Shown in pieces: positions 1 to 7,715 of a stretch of DNA of 16,777 bases. The stretch is from Bacteroidota bacterium (GTDB lineage: Bacteria > Bacteroidota > Bacteroidia > Bacteroidales > UBA1556): positions 1 through 16,777 of the forward strand of contig QMPB01000028.1 of NCBI GenBank assembly GCA_003648395.1, written 5' to 3'. Numbering within the stretch: the first letter of the stretch is position 1; each line of letters starts with the position of its first letter. The translations under genes were made by a program, and so were the position numbers. Below the pieces are notes generated by a model that did no database searches, was not told the origin of the DNA, and saw only the letters and a program-made list of their open reading frames with translations.

Positions 1-3
1 TAA

Positions 4-33
4 GTTGGGAGTTATGAATTTATTGTACTTTTG
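4..33 (+). promoter_or_regulatory. Putative Bacteroidota promoter for the ATPase-DUF4276 pair
   Basis: TACTTTTG at 26-33 fits the Bacteroidota -7 consensus TAnnTTTG, and GTTG at 4-7 could serve as the -33 element with an 18-bp spacer. The predicted transcript would start near 40, leaving a short leader before the ATG at 57 with no purine-rich ribosome site, which is normal in this phylum. Based on motif match only. Confidence 0.4.
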
Positions 34-56
34 GAACAAATAAACAAATTGTATTT

Positions 57-1151
57 ATGAATCAACAAAAGCATAGAATTACTAATATTAATATCAAAGG
101 TTTCAAATCAATTGATACTGAGGGACAGAATATTCCTTTGGGAGATATTAATGTGTTGATAGGAGCTAATGGTGTTGGTAAAAGTAATCTTATTTCTTTT
201 TTTGAAATGTTAGAGGCAATTAGTAATAAGCAACTACAAAGTTATATTATAAAGAATGGTGGATCTCAAACACTTCTTCATTACGGTGCAAAAAACACCC
301 GACAAATAAATTGTCAAATAGAGTTTTCTGATAATGATACTTATAGATTTGATTTATGTCAAAAGAATGGATCAAGTTTATTTTTTGAAACAGAAGAATA
401 TAAAAGATTAGATAATACAGATACTTACATTAGTAAAAATACAGAAGAGGCAGTAGTTAACGAAATGTTTAAGGCAAATAGAGACTTGAAAAATGGATTT
501 ATTGATAATTTTGAAACTTTTCAATTCAATGATACATCTACAAATTCCAAAATTCGCAATTCTGTATATATAAATGATGGGAGGAAATTACATGGTGATG
601 GAGGTAATTTAGCGGCTTTTCTTTATGGTTTAAAGAATAATATTAATAACAAAAAATACTATGATAGAATAGTTAAATATATCAAAATGGCTATGCCTCA
701 ATTTGGTGATTTTGAGTTATTGCCATCATTGAATAATGAAAATTATATCATGCTTGATTGGTATGAAACTAATTCAGAATATCTTTTTGGCCCTCATCAA
801 ATTTCTGATGGCTCATTACGATTCATGGCCTTAGCAAGTCTTTTGTTACAACCTCCTAAAATCTTACCTTCACTAATCGTTTTAGATGAACCTGAACTTG
901 GTTTACATCCCGCTGCAATTTCATTATTTGCTTCTATGGTGAATATTGCAAGTCAAAATTGTCAAATTATCATAGCAACTCAATCTACTACTTTAATTGA
1001 TGAATTTGAGGCAAAAGATATTATCGTTGTAGAAAGAGAAAACAATAGAAGTATTTTCAAAAAACTTAATATCAGTGAAATGGAAGATTGGCTTCAAGAG
1101 TATTCTTTAAGTGAAATTTGGGAAAAGAATATTATTGGAGGACGACCATGA
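57..1151 (+). CDS. AAA_21-type (ABC-like) ATPase, partner of a DUF4276 protein
   Basis: A 364-aa cytosolic ATPase of the RecF/OLD/ABC-like AAA_21 (AAA_15) group. Visible motifs: Walker A GANGVGKS at residues 36-43; an ABC-signature-like SDGS at 250-253; Walker B LIVLDEPE at 273-280 followed by GLHP (D-loop) at 282-285; and a switch region IIATQS at 305-310, where the usual His is Gln. The central 60-240 segment is the variable coiled or helical insert of such ATPases. The C-terminus ending in WEKNIIGGRP is, as I recall, typical of ATPases paired with DUF4276. Its stop codon overlaps the next start (ATGA at 1148-1151), so the two are translationally coupled. By family analogy (split OLD, PARIS and AbiL-type ATPase/TOPRIM pairs), it probably senses a trigger and controls the partner; defence is inferred, not shown. 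The ATPase call is firm, the biological role is not. Confidence 0.9.
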   Translation: MNQQKHRITNINIKGFKSIDTEGQNIPLGDINVLIGANGVGKSNLISFFEMLEAISNKQLQSYIIKNGGSQTLLHYGAKNTRQINCQIEFSDNDTYRFDLCQKNGSSLFFETEEYKRLDNTDTYISKNTEEAVVNEMFKANRDLKNGFIDNFETFQFNDTSTNSKIRNSVYINDGRKLHGDGGNLAAFLYGLKNNINNKKYYDRIVKYIKMAMPQFGDFELLPSLNNENYIMLDWYETNSEYLFGPHQISDGSLRFMALASLLLQPPKILPSLIVLDEPELGLHPAAISLFASMVNIASQNCQIIIATQSTTLIDEFEAKDIIVVERENNRSIFKKLNISEMEDWLQEYSLSEIWEKNIIGGRP

Positions 1152-1834
1152 GTAAGTTTATTAGATTAAATATTACTGCCGAAGGACAAACTGAAGAAAA
1201 ATTTGTTAAAACGTGCTTATCTACTTATTTAGGAAATAATAATATTAGTTCAGATGTAAGAAGTATTCTTACACGTAAAGATAAGTTTAAGCATTATCGA
1301 GGTGGGTTAATTAATTATAAAAAGGCAAAAAGGGATATTCAAACGTGGATGAAGCATGATAATACTAATAATGCATTCTTTACTACAATGTTTGATTATT
1401 ATGCTCTACCAAATGATTTTCCACATTTTGAGGAATCAAAAAAAATTCAAGATCCTTACGAGAGAGTTGCGTTTTTAGAAAAGAAGCTTGAAGAAGATAT
1501 TAATGATAGAAGATTTATAGCATATATTCAACTCCATGAATTTGAAGCTTTATTGTTTTCAAATCCAGAAATTTTGAATGAGTATTATTTTGAATATGAA
1601 AATGAAATAGAAAAATTAGTTCAAATATTAAAAGAATTTTCAAATCCAGAATTAATAAATGATAAACCAGCAACTGCGCCATCTAAAAGATTAAAAAACA
1701 TAATACCACCATTTGACAAAGTTAATATTGGTGCAATAGCAAGTTGTAGAATAGGAATTGAAAACTTAAAACAATCGTGTAAACATTTTAATGATTGGAT
1801 TATAAAACTAGAATCCATCACAAATAATAAATAG
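1148..1834 (+). CDS. DUF4276 family protein with TOPRIM-like motifs
   Basis: A 228-aa protein. I place the start at the ATG at 1148 because GGAGG lies just before it and it overlaps the upstream stop as ATGA. An in-frame ATG at 1118 would only add 10 residues read through the ATPase tail. Family signatures: EGQTE at residues 12-16, TTMFDYY around 79-85, and HEFEALLF at 130-137, followed by a conserved C-terminal block with TAPSKRL (176-182). The EGxTE glutamate at the end of the first strand and the acidic FDYY strand resemble the metal-binding acids of TOPRIM/OLD nucleases, so a nuclease role is plausible but inferred. It has no signal peptide or membrane segment. It is almost certainly the effector or partner of the ATPase in the same operon. 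The family assignment is from motif recognition; biochemical activity is unknown. Confidence 0.85.
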   Translation: MSKFIRLNITAEGQTEEKFVKTCLSTYLGNNNISSDVRSILTRKDKFKHYRGGLINYKKAKRDIQTWMKHDNTNNAFFTTMFDYYALPNDFPHFEESKKIQDPYERVAFLEKKLEEDINDRRFIAYIQLHEFEALLFSNPEILNEYYFEYENEIEKLVQILKEFSNPELINDKPATAPSKRLKNIIPPFDKVNIGAIASCRIGIENLKQSCKHFNDWIIKLESITNNK

Positions 1835-1861
1835 AAAATACAAAATAATATATTAAAAAGT

Positions 1862-2218
1862 ATGTCAACAATAGCAATAGAAGAAATGGAGTTTTACTCC
1901 TATCATGGTCATTTTGAGGAAGAAGCTGTAATTGGTACTAAGTTTATTTTGGATTTATATTTAGAAACTGATACATCCAAAGCGGAACTATCAGATAATT
2001 TGGAAGAGACTGTTAATTACCTTGCTGTTTATCAAGTGGTAAAGGAACAGATGGTTAATTCTAGCTATTTGATTGAGCATGTTGCTCGGAGAATACTTGA
2101 TGTTGTAATGAAGTCTTTCCCGACCATAGATTCTGCAGAGCTAAAATTCCGCAAGATGAATCCTCCACTTGGTGGTCAAATGGCGAGTGTAAGTATTACT
2201 CTACAAGCAGGGAGATAG
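1862..2218 (+). CDS. folB: Dihydroneopterin aldolase
   Basis: FolB splits 7,8-dihydroneopterin into 6-hydroxymethyl-dihydropterin and glycolaldehyde in cytosolic folate synthesis. At 118 aa it has normal family length. By alignment from memory with the S. aureus enzyme, the key residues are all present: YHG at 14-16, Glu21 (= E22), Tyr53 in TVNY (= Y54), the pterin-anchoring Glu72 in IEH (= E74), and the catalytic Lys98 in FRKMNPP (= K100). It starts 27 bp after the DUF4276 gene with no clear promoter between them, so it may be read from the upstream promoter. The two functions appear unrelated, so this is probably simple juxtaposition. No other folate genes are in the window. Confidence 0.95.
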   Translation: MSTIAIEEMEFYSYHGHFEEEAVIGTKFILDLYLETDTSKAELSDNLEETVNYLAVYQVVKEQMVNSSYLIEHVARRILDVVMKSFPTIDSAELKFRKMNPPLGGQMASVSITLQAGR

Positions 2219-2333
2219 AGTTTGCCAGCTTTTCAATTGGAGAATGTGAAATAATATTAGAAAAAACTCAATAAAAGAACTGTAACTGTAACCTTTTAGA
2301 GTAAATACTGGTAAACAATATTTTGAATAACTA

Positions 2334-3245
2334 ATGAATATGATTGATCAACTACAAATCGGGATACTTAAGTGGGTTCATATACCTATTGCAAGTGAGA
2401 ATAATATGAGTTATTTAACTGATAACTATGATTTTCACCATTTGGATATTGAAGATTGTCAATCGAAAGTACAACGACCAAAAATTGATATTTATGACGA
2501 TTACAGATTTCTGATTCTTCACTTTCCTTATTTTGATAAAGCAGAACGGTTTGTAAAAACTAAAGAAGTTAAGATTTTTTGGGGTCCTGATTATATTATT
2601 ACTTTAGGTACTCATTGGGTTATTCGTACTTTATTTGCCAAAACAAAAGAAGATGCCGATATAGATATTGATGAACTTCCTAATACTTCAGATGTGTTAA
2701 TATATTCTATACTTGAGTCTTTAATTAAGGAGAGCTTCAAGATTCTTAAATTAACAGAGAATAATTTAGAGCATATTAGCGTTGAAATGTTCGACAGAAA
2801 AGCTGAAAAAACCATTGAACGTATTAGTGTTACTCGTAAAAACTTGATATTACTAAATACAGCTTTTAAGCCACAATTAAGACTCTTCCAAAAGTTTGAA
2901 TCTGGTGTTATTAAAGGTTTTACTCCTGGTCTTGAAGATTATTGGGGTAATATTCTTGACTCTTATCAGAAGATGTGGGATTCAATAGAGGATTATCAGG
3001 AATTAATTCAAGGACTTGCTCTAACATTTGACTCGCTTCAGGCGAATAAAACCAATGAAATAATGAAAGTACTTACTATATTTTCGACAGTATTGCTTCC
3101 TTTAACGTTTATTACTGGTTTATTTGGTATGAATGTAAATTTACCAGAACAAGAAAACCCATTTGCATTTATTGGATTAGTTGTTGGAATGATTATTATA
3201 ATCTTCTCATTGCTTTTTTACTTCAGAAAGAGAAAGTGGATATAG
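2334..3245 (+). CDS. corA: CorA-family divalent cation transporter
   Basis: A 303-aa inner-membrane channel of the CorA (MIT) family, which takes up Mg2+ and in some members Co2+, Ni2+ or Zn2+. It shows the family plan: a large cytosolic alpha/beta and long-helix domain (about 1-240), then two membrane segments at about 246-264 and 277-297. The GMN selectivity motif is at 265-267 at the end of the first. The periplasmic loop LPEQENP carries the acidic residues typical of the family, and the protein ends in a basic tail RKRKW. ATG at 2334 is used; ATG at 2340 is a possible alternative. The metal actually moved cannot be read from sequence. A histidine kinase follows 61 bp downstream without an obvious promoter, suggesting co-transcription. 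Confidence 0.92.
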   Translation: MNMIDQLQIGILKWVHIPIASENNMSYLTDNYDFHHLDIEDCQSKVQRPKIDIYDDYRFLILHFPYFDKAERFVKTKEVKIFWGPDYIITLGTHWVIRTLFAKTKEDADIDIDELPNTSDVLIYSILESLIKESFKILKLTENNLEHISVEMFDRKAEKTIERISVTRKNLILLNTAFKPQLRLFQKFESGVIKGFTPGLEDYWGNILDSYQKMWDSIEDYQELIQGLALTFDSLQANKTNEIMKVLTIFSTVLLPLTFITGLFGMNVNLPEQENPFAFIGLVVGMIIIIFSLLFYFRKRKWI

Positions 3246-3306
3246 GGCTATTCAATAAATACTATTACGATTATAGAAACGTTAATAATATTCAAATAAA
3301 TATATA

Positions 3307-4830
3307 ATGAATATTTATACAAAAAAGCGTAGTTGGAAAGTTTTCCTTTTAGCATTTGCTTCTGTAATTGTTTCTGTTTCATTGTGGTATACTAATGGAT
3401 TTATTCATAAACTTGCCCTTAATGAAAAAAAACAGGTTGAAATATGGGCTAAAGCAATAAGTAGAAAAGCAAGTTTGGTTAATAATACTAATGTGCTTTT
3501 CGAGAACCTAAGAGAAAAGGAAAAGAGATATGTCTTTCTTTGGAGCGAGGCTACTAAAAAGCTTATTTCAGCTGATAATAATGACAATATTGAATTCTAT
3601 ACTGGCATTATTTCCGGTAATAGAGATATACCCGTTATTGTTACCGATGAAGAAGGAAATGTTACCGTTGGTAGAAATTTGACCCCTAAATTTAAACGTT
3701 TAAAGAAATTACAAAACGAAGACCTAAAAGAATTTACAAAGTATCCTCCTATAAAAGTTCCATATTTTGAAGATCAATATAATTATATTTATTATCGAAA
3801 TTCTAACACCTATTATCAGTTAAAGAACTCTTTAGAGAATTTTACACAGTCTTTTATAAATGAAATATTAAATAATAACCTTTCTACACCCGTTATTATT
3901 ACTGATAGCTCAAAGGTGAATGTTATTGCATTTAGTGGCTCAATAGATTCTACTTTGGTAGAAGATTCAAGTATGTTGGCTTTAACATTACGAGAAATGG
4001 AAAACAAGAATCATCCTATACTTATTCCTTTAGCCAATAGTGGTGATAATTATGTGTTTTACAATGAGTCACCTCTTCTTACTAGGGTTAGATATTTTCC
4101 TATAGTTCTCTTATTTACAATAGGTTTGTTTCTAATTATCTCATATATATTATTTTCTACTTCTAGAAAGTCTGAACAGAGTAAAGTTTGGGCAGGAATG
4201 GCTAAAGAAACTGCTCATCAATTGGGTACTCCAATTTCTTCTTTAATGGGTTGGGTTGAAGTAATGAAACTCAATTATCCTAACGAAGAGGGTTTATTTG
4301 AAATGGATAAAGATATTGAGCGATTGAAAGTTGTTTCGGAAAGATTTTCTAAAATAGGTTCTATACCAGAATTACATACTACTAATATTATTCCTATTAT
4401 TGAAGGAGTCGTAAATTATATGAAATTACGTATTCCCAATAAAATAGATTTATTTATTATTAGTGATACTCATGATAAATTAGAATTGAAACTTAATGAA
4501 CCATTAATAATTTGGGTTTTTGAGAATCTAATTAGAAATGCTGTAGATGCTATAGGAGTAGAAACGGGAAAAATTGAAATAAAAATAGAGAATAATGATA
4601 AAACGATAGATATAGAAATTACTGATTCAGGAAAAGGGATTCCAAAAGGTCAGCATAAAACAATCTTTAATCCGGGTTATTCAACTAAAACGAGAGGTTG
4701 GGGCTTGGGTTTATCGTTATCCAAACGAATAATTGAAGAGTATCATAGGGGTCGTATCTATGTAAAAAGCTCCATTCCAGGAGTTGGTAGTACTTTTAGA
4801 ATACTTTTAAAAAAAGCACAAAATCAATAA
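3307..4830 (+). CDS. Membrane-bound sensor histidine kinase (orphan)
   Basis: A 507-aa two-component sensor kinase. Membrane segment 1 is at about residues 11-29, an extracytoplasmic sensor region at about 30-260 has no domain I recognise, and membrane segment 2 is at about 265-285. The H-box AKETAHQLGTP has the phospho-accepting His304; the Glu-Thr-Ala-His-Gln form is common in Bacteroidota kinases. The HATPase domain follows, with N-box ENLIRNAVD (406-414), G1 box DSGKGIP (440-446), F-box-like NPGYSTK and G2 box GWGLGL (464-469). No receiver domain is fused and no response regulator lies next to it, so its target is unknown. Placement 61 bp after corA suggests the two are expressed together and raises the possibility that it responds to ion or envelope conditions, which is inference only. 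It converges on rfbA across a 200-bp gap. Confidence 0.92.
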   Translation: MNIYTKKRSWKVFLLAFASVIVSVSLWYTNGFIHKLALNEKKQVEIWAKAISRKASLVNNTNVLFENLREKEKRYVFLWSEATKKLISADNNDNIEFYTGIISGNRDIPVIVTDEEGNVTVGRNLTPKFKRLKKLQNEDLKEFTKYPPIKVPYFEDQYNYIYYRNSNTYYQLKNSLENFTQSFINEILNNNLSTPVIITDSSKVNVIAFSGSIDSTLVEDSSMLALTLREMENKNHPILIPLANSGDNYVFYNESPLLTRVRYFPIVLLFTIGLFLIISYILFSTSRKSEQSKVWAGMAKETAHQLGTPISSLMGWVEVMKLNYPNEEGLFEMDKDIERLKVVSERFSKIGSIPELHTTNIIPIIEGVVNYMKLRIPNKIDLFIISDTHDKLELKLNEPLIIWVFENLIRNAVDAIGVETGKIEIKIENNDKTIDIEITDSGKGIPKGQHKTIFNPGYSTKTRGWGLGLSLSKRIIEEYHRGRIYVKSSIPGVGSTFRILLKKAQNQ

Positions 4831-5030
4831 TTAATACTTTGTAATAATTTTGTATCTAGTTCGTCTATTCATAGGTAGGTAAAGGTGCAGTACTATGATT
4901 ATTAGATAATAATGTGAATAATAAACATAATCTAATCTTCTATTTTACAAATAGTTATGAAATTTTATCTAGCTGTTGAATAATCTATAGTAATTAGAAT
5001 AACATAGAAGGTTACTACTAAAAATCTATA

Positions 5031-5894
5031 TTATATATTAATAAGATTTAATAGGTAATCACCATAACCACTATTAATAAGAGGTTCTGCAATTAATTTT
5101 AATTGTGCCTCGTCAATAAAACCCATATTATAAGCAACTTCCTCTATACAACCAACCTTCAATCCTTGACGTTGCTCCAAAACCTCAACAAACTGACCAG
5201 CTTGTAAAAGTGAAGAGAATGTGCCAGTATCAAGCCAAGCAGTTCCTCTACTTAAGATACCAACCTTAAGGTTGTTTTGTTCAAGATATATTCTATTTAC
5301 ATCTGTAATTTCATATTCTCCTCTACTACTTGGCTTAAGATTTTTAGCAATCTCAATTACTGAGTTATCATAAAAGTACAAACCAGGAACTGCAAAATTA
5401 GATTTTGGAAATTCTGGCTTTTCCTCTATGGATACAGCAACATTATCATCATCAAACTCAACAACTCCATAACGATGTGGGTCGTTTACATGATAAGCAA
5501 ATACAACTCCTCCGTCTGGATCATTATTATCTTGCAATAACTTCGACATATCAGAACCATAGAAGATATTATCACCAAGAACTAGTGCTACTTTATCATC
5601 ACCAATAAACTCTTCTCCAAGTACAAAAGCTTGTGCCAATCCATTAGGAATAACCTGCTCTTTATAAGTAAACTTACAACCTATTTGGCTTCCATCACCA
5701 AGAAGTTTCTTAAAGCCCGGTAGATCATAAGGTGTAGAAATAATTAGAATTTCATTTATTCCAGCCAACATTAATGTAGACAATGGATAATAAATCATAG
5801 GTTTATCGTATATTGGCATTAATTGCTTAGAGACAGCTAAAGTTAATGGTCTTAATCTGGTTCCTGACCCTCCTGCTAATATTATTCCTTTCAT
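5031..5894 (-). CDS. rfbA: Glucose-1-phosphate thymidylyltransferase
   Basis: RfbA/RmlA joins glucose-1-phosphate and dTTP to give dTDP-glucose, the first step of dTDP-L-rhamnose synthesis for surface polysaccharide. The 287-aa length matches the short RmlA class. The nucleotide-binding signature [11 protein letters not shown] is at residues 8-18, [10 protein letters not shown] at 23-32, the metal-binding aspartate in LGDN at Asp108, EEKP at 157-160, and the substrate-site WLDTGT at 220-225. The usual partners rfbB, rfbC and rfbD are not beside it. It lies 65 bp after rluB on the same strand, with no TAnnTTTG element in that gap, so it is probably transcribed with rluB or from an unseen promoter. 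Function is firm; the pathway end product is inferred. Confidence 0.97.
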   Translation of the reverse strand: MKGIILAGGSGTRLRPLTLAVSKQLMPIYDKPMIYYPLSTLMLAGINEILIISTPYDLPGFKKLLGDGSQIGCKFTYKEQVIPNGLAQAFVLGEEFIGDDKVALVLGDNIFYGSDMSKLLQDNNDPDGGVVFAYHVNDPHRYGVVEFDDDNVAVSIEEKPEFPKSNFAVPGLYFYDNSVIEIAKNLKPSSRGEYEITDVNRIYLEQNNLKVGILSRGTAWLDTGTFSSLLQAGQFVEVLEQRQGLKVGCIEEVAYNMGFIDEAQLKLIAEPLINSGYGDYLLNLINI

Positions 5895-5959
5895 GTGAGT
5901 TGAATGTTAAATTGTTATTATGTTTATTTGGTGATTTGTTTATCTGAATTGTTATAATA

Positions 5960-6853
5960 TTAAATCATGTGAATAAAATCAAGTTCTGCCTTTGATAAAT
6001 GTTTCCATTTTCCTCTTGGTAAATCTTTCTTTGTTAAGCCAGCAAATACAACTCTATCAAGTTTCATAACATCATAACCAAGATGTTCGAACAAGCGTCT
6101 AACTATTCTATTTCTACCTGAGTGAATCTGAATACCAACCTCTTTTTTTGATGGTTCTGTTTCCACATAGCTAATTTTATCAACTATAATTTCTCCATCT
6201 TCAAGCTCAACACCATCAGTTACTTTCTTCATATCGCTTTTAGTAAATGGCTTATTCAAAAAAACATGATAAACCTTTCTAACCCGATGTTTAGGATGAG
6301 TAAGTTTCTTGGCCAAGTCACCATCATTTGTAAGAAGTAAAAGGCCGGTTGTGTTTTTATCGAGTCTTCCAACAGGATAAATACGCTCACTTGTAGCCTT
6401 ACTAACTAAGTCCATAACCGTCTTACGTTCCTGAGGATCGTCAGTAGTAGTTACAAAGTTTTTAGGTTTGTTAAGTAGTACATACATTAGTTTTTCGGCA
6501 GTTAGAAGCTGTCCATCCATATGAACTTTATCTCCTCTTTTTACTTTGTAACCTAATTCAGTAACAATATTACCATTAATAGTAATCACACCTGTACCAA
6601 TTAATTTATCTGCTTCTCTGCGCGAACATACTCCGGCATGAGCAATAAATTTGTTTAAGCGCATGCTACCATCTTTACTAATAGCAATAGTGGTTGGAAC
6701 ATCTTCTTTCTCCTTAATATGTTTAGGAATAGGTTTGTTCTTAATTACCGCTTTAGGGTTTGGTTTCTTATAAAACTTTGAAAAACCGCCTGGTTTCTTT
6801 TTATCTCTTTTGTCGTTGCCTTGTGGTTTACTCTTTCCAATTCTTTGAGCCAT
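5960..6853 (-). CDS. rluB: 23S rRNA pseudouridine synthase, RsuA/RluB type
   Basis: A 297-aa enzyme of the RsuA/RluB/RluE/RluF family, which converts a uridine in rRNA to pseudouridine. Order: a Lys/Pro-rich, probably disordered extension (1-60); an S4 RNA-binding domain (about 64-112, beginning MRLNKFIAHAG); then the catalytic domain with the signature GRLDKNTTGLLLLTNDGDLA, in which Asp165 is the catalytic residue. RVRKVYHV (190-197) and GRNRIVRRL (246-254) are further family blocks. The long basic N-terminal extension and RluB-like layout favour the large-subunit enzyme (E. coli U2605 equivalent) over RsuA, but the exact target base is inferred. It has its own promoter-like element upstream and probably carries rfbA in the same transcript. 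Confidence 0.9.
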   Translation of the reverse strand: MAQRIGKSKPQGNDKRDKKKPGGFSKFYKKPNPKAVIKNKPIPKHIKEKEDVPTTIAISKDGSMRLNKFIAHAGVCSRREADKLIGTGVITINGNIVTELGYKVKRGDKVHMDGQLLTAEKLMYVLLNKPKNFVTTTDDPQERKTVMDLVSKATSERIYPVGRLDKNTTGLLLLTNDGDLAKKLTHPKHRVRKVYHVFLNKPFTKSDMKKVTDGVELEDGEIIVDKISYVETEPSKKEVGIQIHSGRNRIVRRLFEHLGYDVMKLDRVVFAGLTKKDLPRGKWKHLSKAELDFIHMI

Positions 6854-6873
6854 AGTGTTAAATTTTTAGAGCG

Positions 6874-6903
6874 CAAAAGTAAGCTAATTACTTTTAGCAA
6901 AAA
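6874..6903 (-). promoter_or_regulatory. Putative promoter for rluB-rfbA
   Basis: On the minus strand, TACTTTTG (6881-6874) matches TAnnTTTG, and TTTTTG (6903-6898) can act as the -33 element, 16 bp apart. The spacer contains a small inverted repeat (GCTAA at 6898-6894, TTAGC at 6887-6883), which may be chance or a weak operator or terminator. The ATG of rluB is at 6853, giving a leader of roughly 15 nt. Confidence 0.4.
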
Positions 6904-6920
6904 TGAATTATTATTAAGCT

Positions 6921-7712
6921 CTATTTTTTCTTGAATTCTTGAATTTGATTATCAAAAAACAATAAATATTTTCCTTTAGTTAGTTCACTAATTTTTATAT
7001 ATCTATCGAATCCACTTTGATTTAAATTACCGTGCAAATCATATATTTCATAATCTGTTTTTGATGATAATATAATTTCATCAGTAAATTTCTTATTTTG
7101 AATATTAACTTTACTTGTTTTAGAATCACTAAAAATAGATTCTCTTGAAACAATTTCTTCACCCTTAATATTGTGCGATTTTACTCTGTAAATATTCTTA
7201 CCAGAATGAGGCTGAATTTTTACTCTATAAAGATTATTAGCCACTGTATCAATAGGATCAATGGTTGCAACGGTTTTCCATGCATTCCATTTATACTGCT
7301 CTACTACAATTGGATAATCACCAGGAACTCCTCTAACCAGCCATTTTAATTCTTTATCTTTAGAATATTTTGGTTTAGATATCCTAAATTTCACAGGAGG
7401 CATTAATGCTTGTGGGTTTACTATTACTGGAGCGTAATTACCTGCATAATAGATTACTTGAATACTGACCTTATCGCCTTCTTTCATTTCGTAGGTGCTA
7501 AGGTCTAACTCAATACCATTTGCCTCAAGCTCATGTGTAATTGTATCATTATTAATAATAATACTTTGTACACTAAAACTATCAGCTACAGAGGGATTGT
7601 AAACATATACATTAGTATGATAGAACATTCCACTAATACTAATGGTATCAGTTTGTGCTTTAAGCATCTGTGCAGTAAATAAGAGGATTAAAATCCACCA
7701 ATATTTTAGCAT
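6921..7712 (-). CDS. Unknown secreted protein with a degenerate T9SS-like tail
   Basis: A 263-aa protein I do not recognise. Residues 1-19 form a clear signal peptide (MLKYWW, hydrophobic core, cut near KAQ). The body is predicted beta-rich, with a region around 105-195 that reads like a fibronectin-type or carbohydrate-binding-like fold; this is a guess from strand pattern only. The last ~45 residues (EIYDLHGNL, then KGKYLLFF, ending in KKK) follow the strand pattern of a T9SS type A sorting domain, but the usual PNP motif at its start is missing. Its ATG lies only 3 bp after the stop of the M1 peptidase gene, so it is in the same operon and translationally close. It is likely exported with or assisting the peptidases. 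Function unknown. Confidence 0.8.
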   Translation of the reverse strand: MLKYWWILILLFTAQMLKAQTDTISISGMFYHTNVYVYNPSVADSFSVQSIIINNDTITHELEANGIELDLSTYEMKEGDKVSIQVIYYAGNYAPVIVNPQALMPPVKFRISKPKYSKDKELKWLVRGVPGDYPIVVEQYKWNAWKTVATIDPIDTVANNLYRVKIQPHSGKNIYRVKSHNIKGEEIVSRESIFSDSKTSKVNIQNKKFTDEIILSSKTDYEIYDLHGNLNQSGFDRYIKISELTKGKYLLFFDNQIQEFKKK

Positions 7713-7715
7713 TAT

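Noticed and set aside
1..1861. Mobile-element ends around the ATPase-DUF4276 pair
   Set aside because: No terminal repeats, integrase or tRNA attachment site are visible, and the left boundary is at the window edge.
4845..4852. TAATTTTG, a -7-like match on the plus strand in the 200-bp gap after the kinase gene
   Set aside because: It points into a gap between convergent genes with no coding frame or structured RNA that I can see; probably chance in AT-rich DNA.
4898..4913. ATTATTA-GA-TAATAAT inverted repeat as a terminator
   Set aside because: AT-only stem with a two-base loop and no U-run; too weak to call, although a terminator is expected between these convergent genes.
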